Source: Liolophura sinensis
Lineage: Eukaryota; Mollusca; Polyplacophora; Chitonida; Chitonidae
NCBI RefSeq assembly: GCF_032854445.1
Contig: NC_088297.1
Span: 17,247,127-17,311,126 of the forward strand
DNA: 64,000 nt
Reading direction: 5' to 3'
Of this stretch, positions 10,901-23,140 are shown one piece after another. The notes beneath the pieces are model-generated. The model was not told the origin of the DNA. It made no database searches and was given only the letters and a program-made list of their open reading frames with translations. Made by a program: the position numbers and the translations under genes. How positions within the stretch are numbered: the stretch's first letter is position 1; every line of letters starts with the position of its first letter.

Positions 10901-13726
10901 ACGTTGACGGGTCAGAGCCCCAAACTGGACACCATGGGGGAGATGAGGCCAGACAAGGTTTACAGCTACCTGTCTGATGACTCATTCAACGGGGACACGC
11001 CTCCTATCCGCACCTACTCCGTGGGCAGCAAAACAACGATGACCAAGCCCACTCTAACGTACCAGGCTTACCAGGAGACAAAAGCTCAGCAGGGCAAACT
11101 GGCAAATAGCAAGAGTTCCAGTGCCCCACACTTGATCCCCCAAAAAGGGCGCCCTCTTCAGAACGATGCACCTTCACCTGTGATCCCGTATGTGAACAGC
11201 CCGTGTAGCCCCATGAGCAAGTTGTACAAATCAGACGATTCTGACTCCTTTATGGAGCTTGATTTCTGTCGACCACGAACGGCTAGCGATAGCTACAGTT
11301 ACAGGCGCCGGACAGGGAGTTTCGGCCAGACGCAAACACACAGCTCAAACCACGCCCACCCCAACTTTAGAGAGCGGTCCTCTAGCCATGGGCAAAGCTC
11401 CAAACACATCATGTTGAAGCGCATCTCGTCAGAGTCTGTGCGGACGACATCCCAGGAACTTCTGCGCAAAGCATCAATGGACTCGCTGCATCGTAGCTCA
11501 AGGGAGTCATTACGTAGTTCCCAGGAGTCTTTAAGGAAGGCCGTCCTGGAGAACCGGTCACGCAGCAGTCTCCAGACGGACTACATGGAAATGTCTCCGG
11601 ACAGTTCGGCCTCTGTGTCTCATAGAAAACCGGGCTACCTGTCTTCCAAGAAACAATCCAAACTGGAGGAGGGGAAAAAGGAGTACTTCAATATGACGCT
11701 TGGCAGTCCGACTCAGTCGCTGATGCACTCAGTGCAGTCCACCACGCCCACATCCCCAGTCACTGTCAAGCTCACAGCGCCCGACACATACATGGAAATG
11801 GAACCTGGTCAGGTGACGAATCCTAAAGCCAGCAAGAATGAGCAGAATCAGAAAGCTGTTGACATGCTCTCGGCATCGGCCCAACCCAATCCAGCAGCAA
11901 ACCCTTACGTAAATGTCTCGTACGAGAAAGATAATCATGGCAGCGATGGTGGTTATTCTTCAAAGCAGAAGCCTCATGTTCAAGCGCACGGGAAGCAGGC
12001 AGCCTTTGCGCACGTGCGACAGACCAGTAGCCCGGCGTCTCTTGGAACGCATCTGGGAAAAGGGCCCGGAGGAAATGCCGCCAATAAAAGTCTGTCTCCT
12101 GACGCAGCACTGTATGGCCACCAACACCCTTTGTCAAGGTCATCACATAAAGCCAAAGGACCCATTCCAAGGTCACCTCTGGCTGGAGACGAACCTGATT
12201 CGTATTTGGCCTTTGCGCCTGGCCAAATCCCAGACGAGAAGAAAAAACAGGAGCCCAAGAAACATACAACTCACTTTGGGCAGAAGCGCAATTCCAAACT
12301 TCAGCCCAAGTCTCCGGAAATTCTGCGAGAAGAGTCGGATTCTTCTTACATGTCTTTTTCTTCCGATGGATCACTGTCGGACAGCAAGAACAGCGACATC
12401 TGGCTTCCAAGAAACAAACATCGTATTAAGAGTAGTCATGGAAAGTCAGAAACTGTCCGAGAAGAATCTGACGGCTACATTTCGTTTTCGCCCGTCAATG
12501 TTCAAGGTGACGAAGAACCCAAAACACAGGCCATGAATTACAAGAAGTATCATCCCAAGTTTGATTACAGAAAAGATGCACAAAAGGCAAAGAAGTCGAG
12601 TGTTCCGAAGAATCAGGATTATATGTCATTTGCTCCCAGCATCGTTGTTGAATGCGAGCCCGTGAAGGAGGTCATTCAAAACAGTAGTGTCCCTGATCAG
12701 TCGAACTTTAAATCCGACGTGATTAGCTCGAACATTGCAGCCACCGGAACCATCCAGGCGCAGGCGTCTGGAACTGATGACGAGAAGGCTTATATGGAAT
12801 TCTCCCCCGTAGGTGCTTCTAGTGATAAGGAAACCTCCAATAAAGCCAAGAAGAAACATTCTAGTGAGCATTCACAGCGCAGAACTAGGAAAGTCTCGAG
12901 CGGATCGCGCGTCCGAGGAGGTCAGAGTGAGGCTGTGGGTCAGGATGGTTCAGGGGAAGGAGGAATTAAACCTTTGTCGACTCAGAATGCTGAATATGCC
13001 AACATGACTTTTCCAGAGAATAGTAAGTCTTCAGGAAAGAACGCACCGGTGATGCGGCCTACTTTTGACCCAAGTAAAGTTCCCAAGTCAGACGGTGCAG
13101 CAAAATCGCCAAGGTATAACGGTCAGAAAAACGGCAAAGATTCAACAGGACGTGCATCTCAAGGGTCAATGTCTGTGTCTCCACGAGACAGGCTGCGCAA
13201 ACCCAGCGGTGACAGCAACAAAGGGGGACTGCTGGAGGGGGGACCTGTCTCTCCAGGACTGAGTATAGCCTCACAGGGCAAGCTGCCGAAAAGGGGCAGC
13301 ACCCCGAACATCCCTTCCTTTACGGACAAGTCAGGGGTGCCTGTCACTCAGACGGTAAGCAACATGCTTCCTGGGGACCGTCATAGTTATTCAGAGCCAT
13401 CAACCTCTGACCTTTGCCCGACGGGTTCCCTGACGCCAGGCTCAGCCGCTAGCTCAAGGCAGTCCTCCAGAACTAGTCTGAACAGTATTGTGAGTAAAGA
13501 GACTCTGAATTATGCCTCCTTGGACTTGGGCTCTAGTGATAACATGACTGCGGTCGGGGAAGGGGGAATAACCTTTCTCAGTGCCTCCTCATCGGTGGCA
13601 ACGCAAAGCCCCGCCGGCGGGAAAATCCGGCATGTTTCCGGGCTACAGGAGTCTCAAGACCCACCCCCGTTTTACGCTGAAATTGACTTCAAGAAAAGCG
13701 AAGAGTTGAAGAATGTAAAGCGGTGA
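1935..13726 (+). CDS. IRS: Insulin receptor substrate (IRS) adaptor, 11 coding exons, about 1,507 aa
   Basis: Docking protein that binds activated insulin/IGF receptors and recruits PI3-kinase, Grb2 and SHP2. Coding exons: 1935-2042, 3292-3598, 4672-4811, 5471-5613, 5941-6057, 6587-6709, 7375-7503, 8498-8625, 9180-9332, 10351-10680, 10881-13726. All junctions are GT-AG and keep phase. Residues about 28-130 form a PH domain (starts MGYLKKLK, conserved Trp in DERDDWF). Residues about 139-236 form the IRS-type PTB domain ([16 protein letters not shown]). The tail carries many PI3K-type sites: YIPM, YMEM (three times), YIDM (twice), YFSM, YFNM, plus YMSF, YISF and YMEF variants. YVNV is a Grb2-type site. 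LNYASLDL and FYAEIDF near the C-terminus resemble SHP2-binding sites. The ATG has A at -3. A pyrimidine tract ending in AG at 1826 suggests a 5'UTR intron, so the promoter was not located. Family call is very secure; vertebrate orthology (IRS1, 2 or 4) cannot be assigned. Confidence 0.95.
2183..2306 (+). mobile_element. SINE-A 3' fragment (array member 1)
   Basis: Begins at the GGTTGTGGGTTTCC block and runs to the AAATAAATAA tail; first of a run of five in IRS intron 1. Confidence 0.7.
2327..2430 (+). mobile_element. SINE-A 3' fragment (array member 2)
   Basis: Begins at GTCGTGGGTTTTCC and ends TTGAGTACGGCGTAAAACAC. Preceded by the linker CAATCAATCAGTTAAA. Confidence 0.75.
2435..2695 (+). 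mobile_element. SINE-A, full length (array member 3)
   Basis: tRNA-like head with A box (TGGCTCAGTTGGTTAGCG) and B box (GAGTTCAAGTCC), central domain, and tail CTTGAGTATGGCGTAAAACA. Confidence 0.85.
2727..2845 (+). mobile_element. SINE-A 3' fragment (array member 4)
   Basis: Again starts at GGTCGTGGGTTTCC after the linker AACAATCAATCAGTTAA. Confidence 0.75.
2978..3240 (+). mobile_element. SINE-A, full length (array member 5)
   Basis: A and B boxes present; ends GTACGGCGTAAAACACCAGT followed by AAATAAAATAAATAAA, close upstream of IRS exon 2. Confidence 0.85.
3760..3925 (+). mobile_element. SINE-C 3' part with the common tail
   Basis: GTCAGTAACTTGCC and CATCCACCCATAAAACACAG lead into a degraded tail and (AAAT)n. 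In IRS intron 2. Confidence 0.55.
6066..6256 (-). mobile_element. SINE-A fragment
   Basis: (TTTA)n, then the reversed tail and central domain up to the GGAGAGG boundary; it starts eight bases into IRS intron 5. Confidence 0.8.
7448..7650 (+). repeat. Three tandem copies of the 3' end of IRS exon 7 with its splice donor
   Basis: The last 56 bases of exon 7 plus the donor (starting at 7448) are followed in the intron by two diverged copies starting near 7516 and 7590 (spacings 68 and 74 bp). Copy 2 keeps CAGTAAGTCC; copy 3 has lost the donor. Reading on from the true exon meets a TAA inside the first donor, so these are intronic duplicates rather than extra coding sequence. Confidence 0.85.
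7780..7872 (+). mobile_element. Possible SINE-C head remnant
   Basis: B-box-like ATGGTTCAAATCC about 60 bases after an A-box-like CTTGGCTAGTC. Weak. Confidence 0.3.
8026..8232. mobile_element. MITE copy
   Basis: Ends CCCTAATTCTTCAACCTTTT and (inverted) AAAAGATTGAAGATTTAC; about 207 bp, in IRS intron 7. Confidence 0.65.
8709..8990 (+). mobile_element. SINE-B, near full length
   Basis: tRNA-like head (AGTGGTCTAATGGATAAAGC, GAAGTCGGGAGAC), body with CACTTGGCGCTCAGCACTGA and GGTGTCATGTCTGGTGTC, tail ATATGACTGAAAAATTG. In IRS intron 8. Confidence 0.8.
9468..9734 (+). mobile_element. SINE-A, full length
   Basis: GGGGCCTCCGTGGCTCAG head to (AAAT)n tail; in IRS intron 9. Confidence 0.88.
10422..10589 (+). 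repeat. 21-bp coding repeat, eight KSGPxSx heptapeptides in IRS exon 10
   Basis: Eight consecutive 21-bp units encode [28 protein letters not shown] (three times), KSGPGSH and KSGPSSV. Silent differences between units (AAG/AAA, GGG/GGC/GGA/GGT) show the array is not brand new and has stayed in frame. Four units carry a Tyr and all are Ser-rich, which in an IRS tail suggests a phosphorylated low-complexity segment. That role is inference. Confidence 0.9.
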
Positions 13727-13760
13727 AGTTGATTCTAGTAGGATGTTTATAAATGTTTCT

Positions 13761-13766
13761 AATAAA
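13761..13766 (+). terminator. Candidate poly(A) signal of IRS
   Basis: AATAAA lies 35 bases after the IRS stop and is followed by a GT-rich stretch (TTTTGTGTGT), as expected for a cleavage site. A second AATAAA near 14,155 is an alternative. Confidence 0.5.
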
Positions 13767-14797
13767 CAGACTTCTTATTTATGTTTTGTGTGTATTTATG
13801 TACACAGGTGTAAACGTACTGTCTGTGTGTTTCTGTACTACAGTAGTATCTGTAGTAATACTGCGAAATAAGGATTGTGTATCTTTATAGTTGAAAGTTG
13901 AACCCTTCCAAGGCTGTTGATTATCACTGTTGTTGTTGTTGATATATATATCTCTGTATATTTAGAGACATGTTGAATCAGAAGATGTTGTGTAAAGTTG
14001 TTGAGTCACAGGTTATGTGGACGGGTAGTTCTGTCGAGCAGAACATGAAATTAAAAAGGTGAAAATGGTCTGTTGAAAATTCATCTTACCTTGAAGAAAA
14101 TACAGCCCAGTCCTCTTGAAGAAGGTGGTACATTCTTCTGCCACCAGTGTGCGAAAATAAATGTATAGTCAGAGTATAAAGTCAAAGGTCATTGGAATAC
14201 TCCATTTCTAAATGATAGGGATGTGACCTGTCACCTGTAAGTTTATTGCAGGATTTGATTGTTTTGTTTTTGTTCCCTTCCTGTTTTTGGTGTTTTTGTC
14301 TGTCAAAGACAAAAGCGTTAAAATTATTTCGTCCATTGTTTCACTAGAACGGGTTGATTTTGTTTTTGTTGTCTGTCCATGTCCCTCCCAGTCTTATTGT
14401 GGACGCATGTATGATAACATACCGTATAACTGTCAGTGTTTTTATTTGTATGATATAGCTCGGCATCCTATAAACCTACTATTAATGCAGGAAATTCTTT
14501 GTCCACAATAGTTAAATAAGAGCATTTTCAAACATTTTAGCTGGTCAAGTCGATAATGTATTTTTTATGATCGTTATTATGGGGTTGGTGGGGGGGGGAG
14601 GGGGGTGTTGTCCGCAAATAAATTTGAAGAGGGTTTTTGAGCCAGCCAACTTAAAACATCTCTGATGGTGTGTTACAGAGAATTTCTTAACCAGAAATAA
14701 AACTAGACTGATCTAGAACCTCTGTATTCAGGAAAAAAACATCATGAAGTGTGGTTAAAATTAAGCCTATTAGCAGGAGTATGATACAGTGGTGATG

Positions 14798-15432
14798 GTA
14801 GTGCTGATGTGATACCATGTTAGTGCTGATGTGATACCATGTTAGTTCAGATAAAATACCATATTAGTTCAGATAAAATAGCACATGAATGTAATGTAAT
14901 ACCATGTGAGTGCTGATGTAGCGCTGATGCGACACCCTGTGAGGCCTGATGTGATACCATGTTAATGCTGATGTGATACCATGTTAATGCTGATGTGATA
15001 CCATGTTATTGCTGATGGGATACCATGTTATTGCTGATGGGATACCATGTTAATGCTGATGTGATACCATGTTAGCACTGATGTGATACCATGTTATTGC
15101 TGATGGGATACCATGTTAATGCTGATGGGATACCATGTTATTGCTGATGGGATACCATGTTATTGCTGATGGGATACCATGTTGTTACAAATATGGTGCC
15201 ACATCAATGCTGATGTGGTGCCATGGTAGTGCTGATCTGATACCATGTTATTGTTGATGTGATACCATGTTAGCACTGATGTGATACCATGTTAATGCTG
15301 ATGTGGTGCCATGTTAGTGTTGATATGATACCATGTTATTGCTGATGGGATACCATGTTAGCAATGGTGTGATATGATGTTAGTGCTGATGTGATACCAT
15401 GTCAGTGTTGATATGGTATGACGTTAGTGCCA
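14798..15432. repeat. 22-bp minisatellite
   Basis: About 28 units of GCTGATGTGATACCATGTTA plus two bases, with variants (GCTGATGGGATACC). More regular in the middle, degraded at both ends. Confidence 0.9.
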
Positions 15433-15451
15433 ATGTGGTATCATGTGAGTT

Positions 15452-15665
15452 CTGTAATTCTTCAACCTTTTCAACCACCAAATTGCTTTTTTCAGCAGAA
15501 TTTATGCATATAATTGCTATGAAAATGACGCCATAATTTGCTTGTGTCACTAGAGATGCCAGCTTCATAAAATAATGCAAATAATTTCTCTACTCCCATG
15601 GTTTTCGCAGAATGTTTCAAAAAATTGGTTGCAGAGGCAGTTAAAAAGGTTGAAGAAGAAAGGTA
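15452..15665. mobile_element. MITE copy
   Basis: Left end TAATTCTTCAACCTTTTCAA, right end AAAAGGTTGAAGAAGAAAGG; about 214 bp. Abuts the 22-bp minisatellite. Confidence 0.7.
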
Positions 15666-16814
15666 ATTACATGAACATGATACAAGTTCTTATACTTTCT
15701 ATATCCGTGTGAACACCACCAGTCACTCAGTGTTGTAATTTGAACCTTGGGATTGCATTCAACTCCATAGTCATGTTAGATATATTTATTATTTATGTAT
15801 ACGTACTTAAAGAAGTGCTAATGTTGCTGAGGTCAGAAAATACGAGCCATGTTACCATTGCGACTACTGAACGTCACGACATTTTACAGCAGGTTCTGGT
15901 TTTAGTGTGTTTTAAGCAAATGCACAGATAGGAAATCAATGAATCATCCCTGGCTTGAGCGACCTTGTGGTCACCCATCCTGTAGAAGATAAAGGAAGAT
16001 ACTTGTGATTTAGTATCTACATTTCCTGGTTAAGGTTGTAGTGTACGCCATAACAGTTGGGGTGTTATTGCTAAACAGAAATTATGCGAATTTTTTCAGA
16101 TATTTACTCTTAATATTTTTATTGTGACATTTCATTATTATTTCATTAAGATGAAGTCCACTTTAACAAACCGGAAATTCGTAGTTGAGGCAGATATGGT
16201 AGCAGTTATTGAGGACGTGTCATTAGACTGCCACTAACCTGCCTGTAGCTTGCCAGTGGCTTGTCTGTGATGAGCTTATGTAATGGTAATGGGTAGGTTG
16301 TAGAGGATTTATAGCTAACCAGTGGGTACACACAACTTATACAATGTTAATCTCCAAGCATATGAAGGGTAGTGGATTGATATAGCTGTAGTTGCCTGCT
16401 AGGGTCAAGCTAGAGGAGAGCTAGTGGTGAGCTATAGGCAAGTTATTGGTGAGCCAGAGGTGAGTTGAACTGAATTTTGTTTCAGCCTAAAGTTTTGATG
16501 TGGCAGGTGACAAATATGTGTAAATGCTGGTAGCACCTTGGCTTAGGATGGAATATATTATTTTGGTGGGATTGGGGGCTAGGAAATGTATAATGAACTG
16601 ATTTTATGTGGAATTGCCAGAAAAGGGGTTCAATGAGGTAGTCAGGTATACATGTATGTCTAATTTCTTTAATGAAATTCCTATTTTACTTGGAAATGGA
16701 ATTTCACACTTTCAAAACAGCTGATTCTTTTGTCAGCTTGTACTTATATGACCAGCACCTTACTCCTGTCAGGGCTATGGAAATGATCACCACCTAGTTA
16801 AAGCACCTATTTAT

Positions 16815-17420
16815 AATTGTAAAGGCTGGTGAATACTCTGTTGGTGATGACCTTCCATTAGAGAGTTGTAAAGGCCGATGAATGCATTGATGGCCTTCCA
16901 CTAGAGAGGTGTGAAGGCCGATGAATACACTGTTGATGGCCTTCCGTTAGAGAGTTGTAAAGGCCAATGAATACCCCATTGATGACCTTCCAGTTGAAAG
17001 TTGTAAAGGCTAATGAATAAACTGTTGATGACCTTTCAGAAGAGAGTTGTAAAGGCTGATGTATGCACTGTTGATGGCCTTCCATTAGAGAGTTGTAATG
17101 GCCAATGTATACCCCATTGATGACTTTCCAGTTGAAAGTTGTAAAGGCTAATGAATACGATGCGAGTGACCAACAACTACTCGAATATGTAAAGGCTGTG
17201 CTATGAATACAGTGTTGGTGATAACCACCCATTTGATACGTGTCCAATGCAGTTGTATGTAAAGGCTAACGAATGCATTGCAAGCTACCAACACCTACTC
17301 GAAAATGTAAAGGCTGGGCTTTGAATACACAGTTGGTGATAACCATCTGGTTGATTAATGTCAAGGTTTTCAATACACTGTAACTTAATTAACGACACCC
17401 AGTTAATAAGCGTGAAGGCT
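16815..17420. repeat. 46-bp minisatellite
   Basis: Units contain AAAGGC(C/T)GATGAATAC, GTTGATGGCCTTCC and AGAGAGTTGT; later units diverge and change length. Confidence 0.85.
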
Positions 17421-18189
17421 TCAAATACACTGCACATGGTATAGTAACAGCTGTTGTACGTGCATGTGTACAACTGTGAAAAACTTACATGTGTTTTTTA
17501 CTCAACTGTGTTGTAAACATTTGATACAAAATACGAGCTCCTGTAATTTTATGTGTTTGGGGTATTTTTAACTGTGTACAGATGCATAAGTGAGGGGCTG
17601 AAGTGAGTTTTATGAACGGCATTTTCACATCCTTTTAGTATTATGCGCAATAGCACTTTAATATACGAGACAAATTTTGACTTTACTTTTACTCTTGATA
17701 GGAAAAGTCTACAAGCTGTTTTTACTTTATGGTCTTTTATCATGACTACAATAATAAGGATGATGTAAAGTTGTTGAATTTTATGTTTCTTTTTTAATTT
17801 TTTTGGTGGAGGGGAGGGGGGGGGGAGATTTCCTAGTTTGTAATATGTGTTCAGAGGAGAAGAAACCCACTGGATGTTTCCTGAACATGCTAAAAGTTTT
17901 ACCTCTTCTTGCTTTATCAGGATAAAAATGTATTTAATTATATTATTGTATGTAGACTTTTTTAACAAGCTATGTGAAGAAAAGGGGCACTTCATGGCTA
18001 ACTGTACAGTCTTTCCATTATTTGAAATTTGAGTGCTTTGGTGTACTGTAGCATGCAGATTTAGTGCTGAAAATTGGGGAAGACTGTATGAAGTTTAAAC
18101 TAGAGATCTGGCGTGTAAAGGTCAGCATAATATATTAACCATTTAAGCCAGAATCTGTTCTAATTTGGTGCCCTCAATGTCCCACACTT

Positions 18190-18400
18190 TAGTAACCACC
18201 ATTAAAATGTGTTAGGTTACAGGTTCAAGTCCAAAAACTGCAGGTTTGGCTGTAATTTTAGAATGTTAGTCCGGTACCTGCCGGTGACATTATTTCCCCC
18301 CAAGTATTTCATTTTTTCCTTCAACTATAAAGCTTACCACTTTCACATAAGTATAAATCTCTTAATCCGCGTGGTGTGACATGAAGGTCTTCTGTTCAAA
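18190..18400 (+). mobile_element. Degraded SINE-C
   Basis: B-box-like TTACAGGTTCAAGTCC, then AGTCCGGTACCTGCCGG and TTCAACTATAAAGCTTACCA. Confidence 0.4.
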
Positions 18401-19864
18401 ACCCAGTGTGGTTCCATCCAATGTTTAGCACAAGAATCTGCTGCATGGTAAATCATGTGACCTGTAAAAGACTAGTCATAGTGGCGTTTTCTCAACAAGT
18501 TTTCAAAGGTTTCATACCTACTTCCTTAGAATACTTGCAAAAAAAAAAAAGAGAAATGTGTTTGTTATGTAAGGTTTAATTTTATTATAAATGCATAACT
18601 TGCTGGTCACCAAACAATTAACAGTGAGGGTAGTGAATGCTTGTTGAGAACATGTGCATTGCTTTTAATATCCTTCATGTACTTGGTAAACCCTAAATGC
18701 AAGAAGATGTTTAAATACATGCGGTACTAAAAAAAGAGTAAAATTTCAAATAATGATCAAACTGTTAGATTTGCACGTTTTATATGACATTGTTATCTCT
18801 TGTTTTAACTTTTTCTTATTCTTAACTTGAACTAAAAGAACACGTAAATGATTATGTATGCATTTGAATGCGGTAACCTGCAATATTGTTCAGAAAGAGT
18901 AATGATATAAGCTGGATTGTATTCAAGAAGGACAGCTGTGTTCTCAATTATGGCAATTATTTTTTAAATGTGGATCAGACTGAGACTAGTTTATCAATTT
19001 TAATTTAATGACTTTTATGGCGTGTTTTAGTTGACTTCATTATTGCATATACTAACCAACAAAGCAGCTGTGGCTCAGTATTATGTGGTTCAGTTTGTGT
19101 TCATTTTCACTTTCAGTTACACGTACATCTGACAATTTACTTTCACTTTCATTTTTAAGGGCTCTTGCCAGACAACGGTTAGGCTTAACTTTTAAACATA
19201 TCCCTGAAGGCCTGTGATGTATTGTGCTGAGTATTTGTAACATAATTAAGCAGTTCTTTTGTTTTGTTAGTAGCCACAGTCAAATCGGGCATGGAGTTGC
19301 TGTGCATACGCCTCCAAATCGGTGATTTACTCAGTAATTTAGTCTTAATGTTGTTAAATTAGACCTACATGTATTTGTCTATTGTCTACTCAGTGCTTGT
19401 TGTCACCAAAATGCTGTGATTCTTTTAAGAGTAGAAAAAAATTGTTTTGATTGTGTTAAAATAACTTTTTTTTTTCTGTCTTTTTTTTTTTTTCAGAAAT
19501 ATGTATAATTTTATTTTATTGCCTTTATGGGTTGACTCCCCCAAGAATGGTAGCTCTTGGGTGATTTGTCTGTTACATTATGGCTGTCCCCCAGTGGCTT
19601 AATTAAAGTCGGGATCTGAATGTTACTGAATATTGTAGAATGTTACGGTGTGTAAAGATTTCAACAATGTTGCCTATTTGAATAAAGATATATCCAATTG
19701 GTATCTACACTAGACGAATTGACCTGCATTCTTTGTTTCATCTCACAGCATTGGTGAATTTCAGTGTTTTGGTTTCATTTTACATGAATGACATGGCCTA
19801 GGACCTGGATTGATAAATGTGAGCACATAGTTAGAGGTTATTAGGCTTATCTAATTAGTCAAGG

Positions 19865-20132
19865 GGGCCTTCGTGGCTCAATCGGTTAGCGCACTAGCGC
19901 AACGTAACAACCCAGGAGTCTCTCACCAATGCGGTCGCTGTGAATTCAAGTCCAGCTCACACTGGCTTCCTCTCCGGTTGACGTGGAAGGTTTACCAGCA
20001 AGGTTTGCAGGTGGTCGTGGGTTTCCCCTCGGGCTGTGCCCGGTTTCCACCCACCATAATGCTGGTCGCCGTCATATAAGTGAAATATTCTTGAGTACGG
20101 CGTACAACACCAATGAAATAAATAAATAAATA
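19865..20132 (+). mobile_element. SINE-A, full length
   Basis: Head GGGGCCTTCGTGGCTCAATC, B box GAATTCAAGTCC, tail AAATAAATAAATAA. Confidence 0.87.
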
Positions 20133-20204
20133 ATTAGTCAAGAAGTTGTCCATGGAACGTTAGTCCATTCATGTAGTCTTACATGATGTTCGTTCAAGAT
20201 TCCT

Positions 20205-20605
20205 GCCTTCCAGCTGCGTTCTTAATACACTGAGTGTCGCATGGTATACTGCAGCCTTCCAGCTGCACACTTAATACTCCGAGTGTCGCATGGTATAATG
20301 CAGCCTTCCACCTGCACACTTAATACACCAAGTGTTGCACGGTATTCTTCAGCCTTTTACCTGCACACGTAACACACCATCTGAGTGTCGCATGGTATAC
20401 TGCAGCCTTCCAGCTGCATACTTAACACATTGTCTGAGTGTCACATGGTATAATGCAGCCTTCCACCTGCATACTTAATACACCAAGTGTTGCACGGTAT
20501 TCTTCAGCCTTTTACCTGCACACTTAACACACCATCTGAGTGTCGCATGGTATACTGCAGCCTTCCAGCTGCATACTTAACACATTGTCTGAGTGTCACA
20601 TGGTT
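20205..20605. repeat. About 50-bp minisatellite with a 155-bp higher-order period
   Basis: Units read CAGCCTTCCAGCTGCACACT...GAGTGTCGCATGGTATA. A three-unit block starting at 20301 recurs at 20456. Confidence 0.85.
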
Positions 20606-20624
20606 ACTTCATCAGTTACATTTA

Positions 20625-20690
20625 CATGTACTTGCCAAGGGAATGTGGACATGTTTGTTTCCTCCACCAATAAAGCTGATCACTTGAATT
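20625..20690 (+). mobile_element. SINE-C fragment
   Basis: ACTTGCCAAGGGAATGTGG and TTCCTCCACCAATAAAGC. Short and weak. Confidence 0.35.
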
Positions 20691-21229
20691 TCAGCATTAT
20701 ACAAAACCCAAACCAAAAACTATCATTCATGCTTACTAAATGATCGCAATACGCATTCGCCATTACAGAGGTTTCGCACCGTTACAAATGCTGTCACCAA
20801 AAATCATGATGTAACAGAAAGATTGAACATTTGTAACCAATGTGTGGGGCATCACGTTGACCAATTTGCAACAATACTGCTTGCGATTGGTCAATTGCGT
20901 GTTCTCGATTGACAGTTCTGAAAGGTCCATTGTAAAGAAATCATTCTCCTATCTTCTGCTTTGATCAGTGAAATGGAGTCTATACAAGTAATGATAAGCT
21001 AAGTCAGTGAATGAGGAGAATCTAAGATCAGATGTTGATATTGTGATTCAATTTACATCACTGTTCAAAATGGCAAATACAGCAAACAGAAAAACAACCA
21101 ATGAATACAAAAATAAATTTTATTTTATACAAGACTAAAAAGTTCAAGTGTATATAATAAACAATACAAAAATCATGAATGCATGTGTATGTAATACTAT
21201 GCAAACTGTAATGAACTGTGTAACAAACA

Positions 21230-21450
21230 TACTGTAAATCTTCCAACCTTTTAAAACTACTAAAGCACTTTTTTCAGTGGAATTTATGCATACAATTATT
21301 CTGAAAATCAAGATGCTAAAAATGAATTGCTCGTGCCATTTAAGATACAAAACTGTGCGAATTATTTCACTACACTTCATAGCTCTCTAGGAATATTTCA
21401 AAATATTGTTTGCATACAGTAGGTGGTTGAGATTGTTGAAGAATTGGGTA
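21230..21450. mobile_element. MITE copy
   Basis: TACTGTAAATCTTCCAACC left end; GATTGTTGAAGAATTGGG right end. Confidence 0.7.
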
Positions 21451-22289
21451 ATTAAACCACAATGGACCCACACTTCAAGACTGACTAGAATGTAGCTTAC
21501 ATAGCATTACAATGAGGAACTGCGGGTACTCTTAGACACATGGGATCTTTGAGGTGGGCAGTGTTAGGCAGTGGTCTCCACATTCTGTTAAACAGAAGGT
21601 GATCAGAACAGTCTAATTTCCCCAAATGAACACTACAACATTTGTGTAGCGCATTTTATAGTGACAAGGACATGTGGATGATCACATGATCTATTACAAT
21701 TATAAAATGCTAACGCAACACCAATAGGGCTGCACGGAATTAACTCCCTTGAGGTCATTCTCCCATCTTAAAGGTGTGTTTTTAGGAGTAAACTGTGGTT
21801 AGGTGGGACCTCAAAAATTGGCTAGTGGTAAGTTTTGTAGTTAGAATGGTATAAGCTAGTTGAAGATCTAGCTTTTAGACAGAGTTTAATTTTGCAAGCT
21901 TCTTCAGAAAGCCCAGTATAAACATTAAAACATATGTTTTAATCCATTTGGAAGTAATTTTAAAATGTTGTCTGTAATTAAATAATAGACAACATAGGTG
22001 AAATCAAAAGCTGCAAAACATGGACTTCATTCAAGAACTCTCTGCAACTCACAAAGACTGATACCCGTTTTTTTTCACTTTTTGTTGCCTAGAAAATGTT
22101 TGACTGTCCTCCCCCAACTACATACGGCCTGCTTTCGTAGGCGAGGTCCCACATACTTCTCGTAGTTTCACGCCCTAAAAGCTAATCTCTCGTTCAGTTA
22201 ATTCAGAGCAGGCCTATTTTTTTTTATGTTTCACGAGCGAGCCGACACTAAAATATCAAAGAATGAAATAAATATAAAACTGAAAAGCT

Positions 22290-22500
22290 ATCTTTTCATT
22301 TTGTCCGAGCTTGAATGATGTTTTTTTTTAAATGTTCCTTTTTCAAGTCCGTCCTGACCTTGTTAAACATGTCATGAACAGGAATAATTACCAGGGATAG
22401 TCCTCACTTTCCACAAATTATTTTTTTTATCTTCCACCCGACACTCATAAAAGATATATTCTGCCTGTATAACAACAATTAAACTTGGTGTGGCCAAACA
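22290..22500. repeat. Unclassified interspersed repeat, copy 1
   Basis: Shares order and sequence with 32283-32495: ATTTTGTCC, ACTTTCCACA/CATTTTCCACA, AAGA...ATTCTG and AACAACAATTAAACTTGGTG. No recognisable family. Confidence 0.5.
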
Positions 22501-22681
22501 AAGTTTAAAAAAAAAAGACGATATATCATAAATGCATATCAACAAAAAGAAAAACATCAAATCAGATTGTCACCTTCACACCTAAACATAACACAATTTC
22601 CATTTTCCATTTTTTCCATGGATCAACATGCAAAATGTAACATTTAGCACTAGCACCAACAAAAATTTCCAGGCACAAATG

Positions 22682-22846
22682 ATTTATTTATTTATTCATT
22701 TGATTGGTGTTTCATGCCGTACTCAAAAATATTCCACTTATACGACGGCGACCAGCATTACAGTGGGAGGAAACCGCAGAGCCTGGGGGAAACTCATGAC
22801 CATCTGCAGGTGGCTGACAGACCTTCCAATGTACAGCCGGCCAGGC
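22682..22846 (-). mobile_element. SINE-A fragment
   Basis: (ATTT)n tail, reversed core up to ACAGCCGGCC; head missing. Confidence 0.78.
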
Positions 22847-22918
22847 ATAAATGACCCTAATGATAACTTTATACCAGCTTACATGTATGCATTGATTAGA
22901 ACATGTACATGTACATAC

Positions 22919-23140
22919 GTACTGTAAATTATCACCTTTGCAACCACTCAAACGCAGTTTTCACAGGAGTTTATGAAAACAATTATTACAAAATGATGCT
23001 AAAAACGACTAGTTTGTCTCAATGAAGATGCAAGCTTCTTAAAACTGTAAAGAGAAATTTTTTCTCAACACCCCAAAGTTCTCTTAGAATGTTTAAAAAT
23101 ACTGGTTGCAGAGGCTGTTGAAGATACTTGAAGAATTAAG
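22919..23140. mobile_element. MITE copy
   Basis: TACTGTAAATTATCACCTTT left end; CTTGAAGAATTAAGCG right end. Confidence 0.6.

Noticed and set aside
11823..12536. Long open frames on both strands inside IRS exon 11
   Set aside because: Shadows of the real 948-codon frame, which alone carries the conserved YxxM sites.
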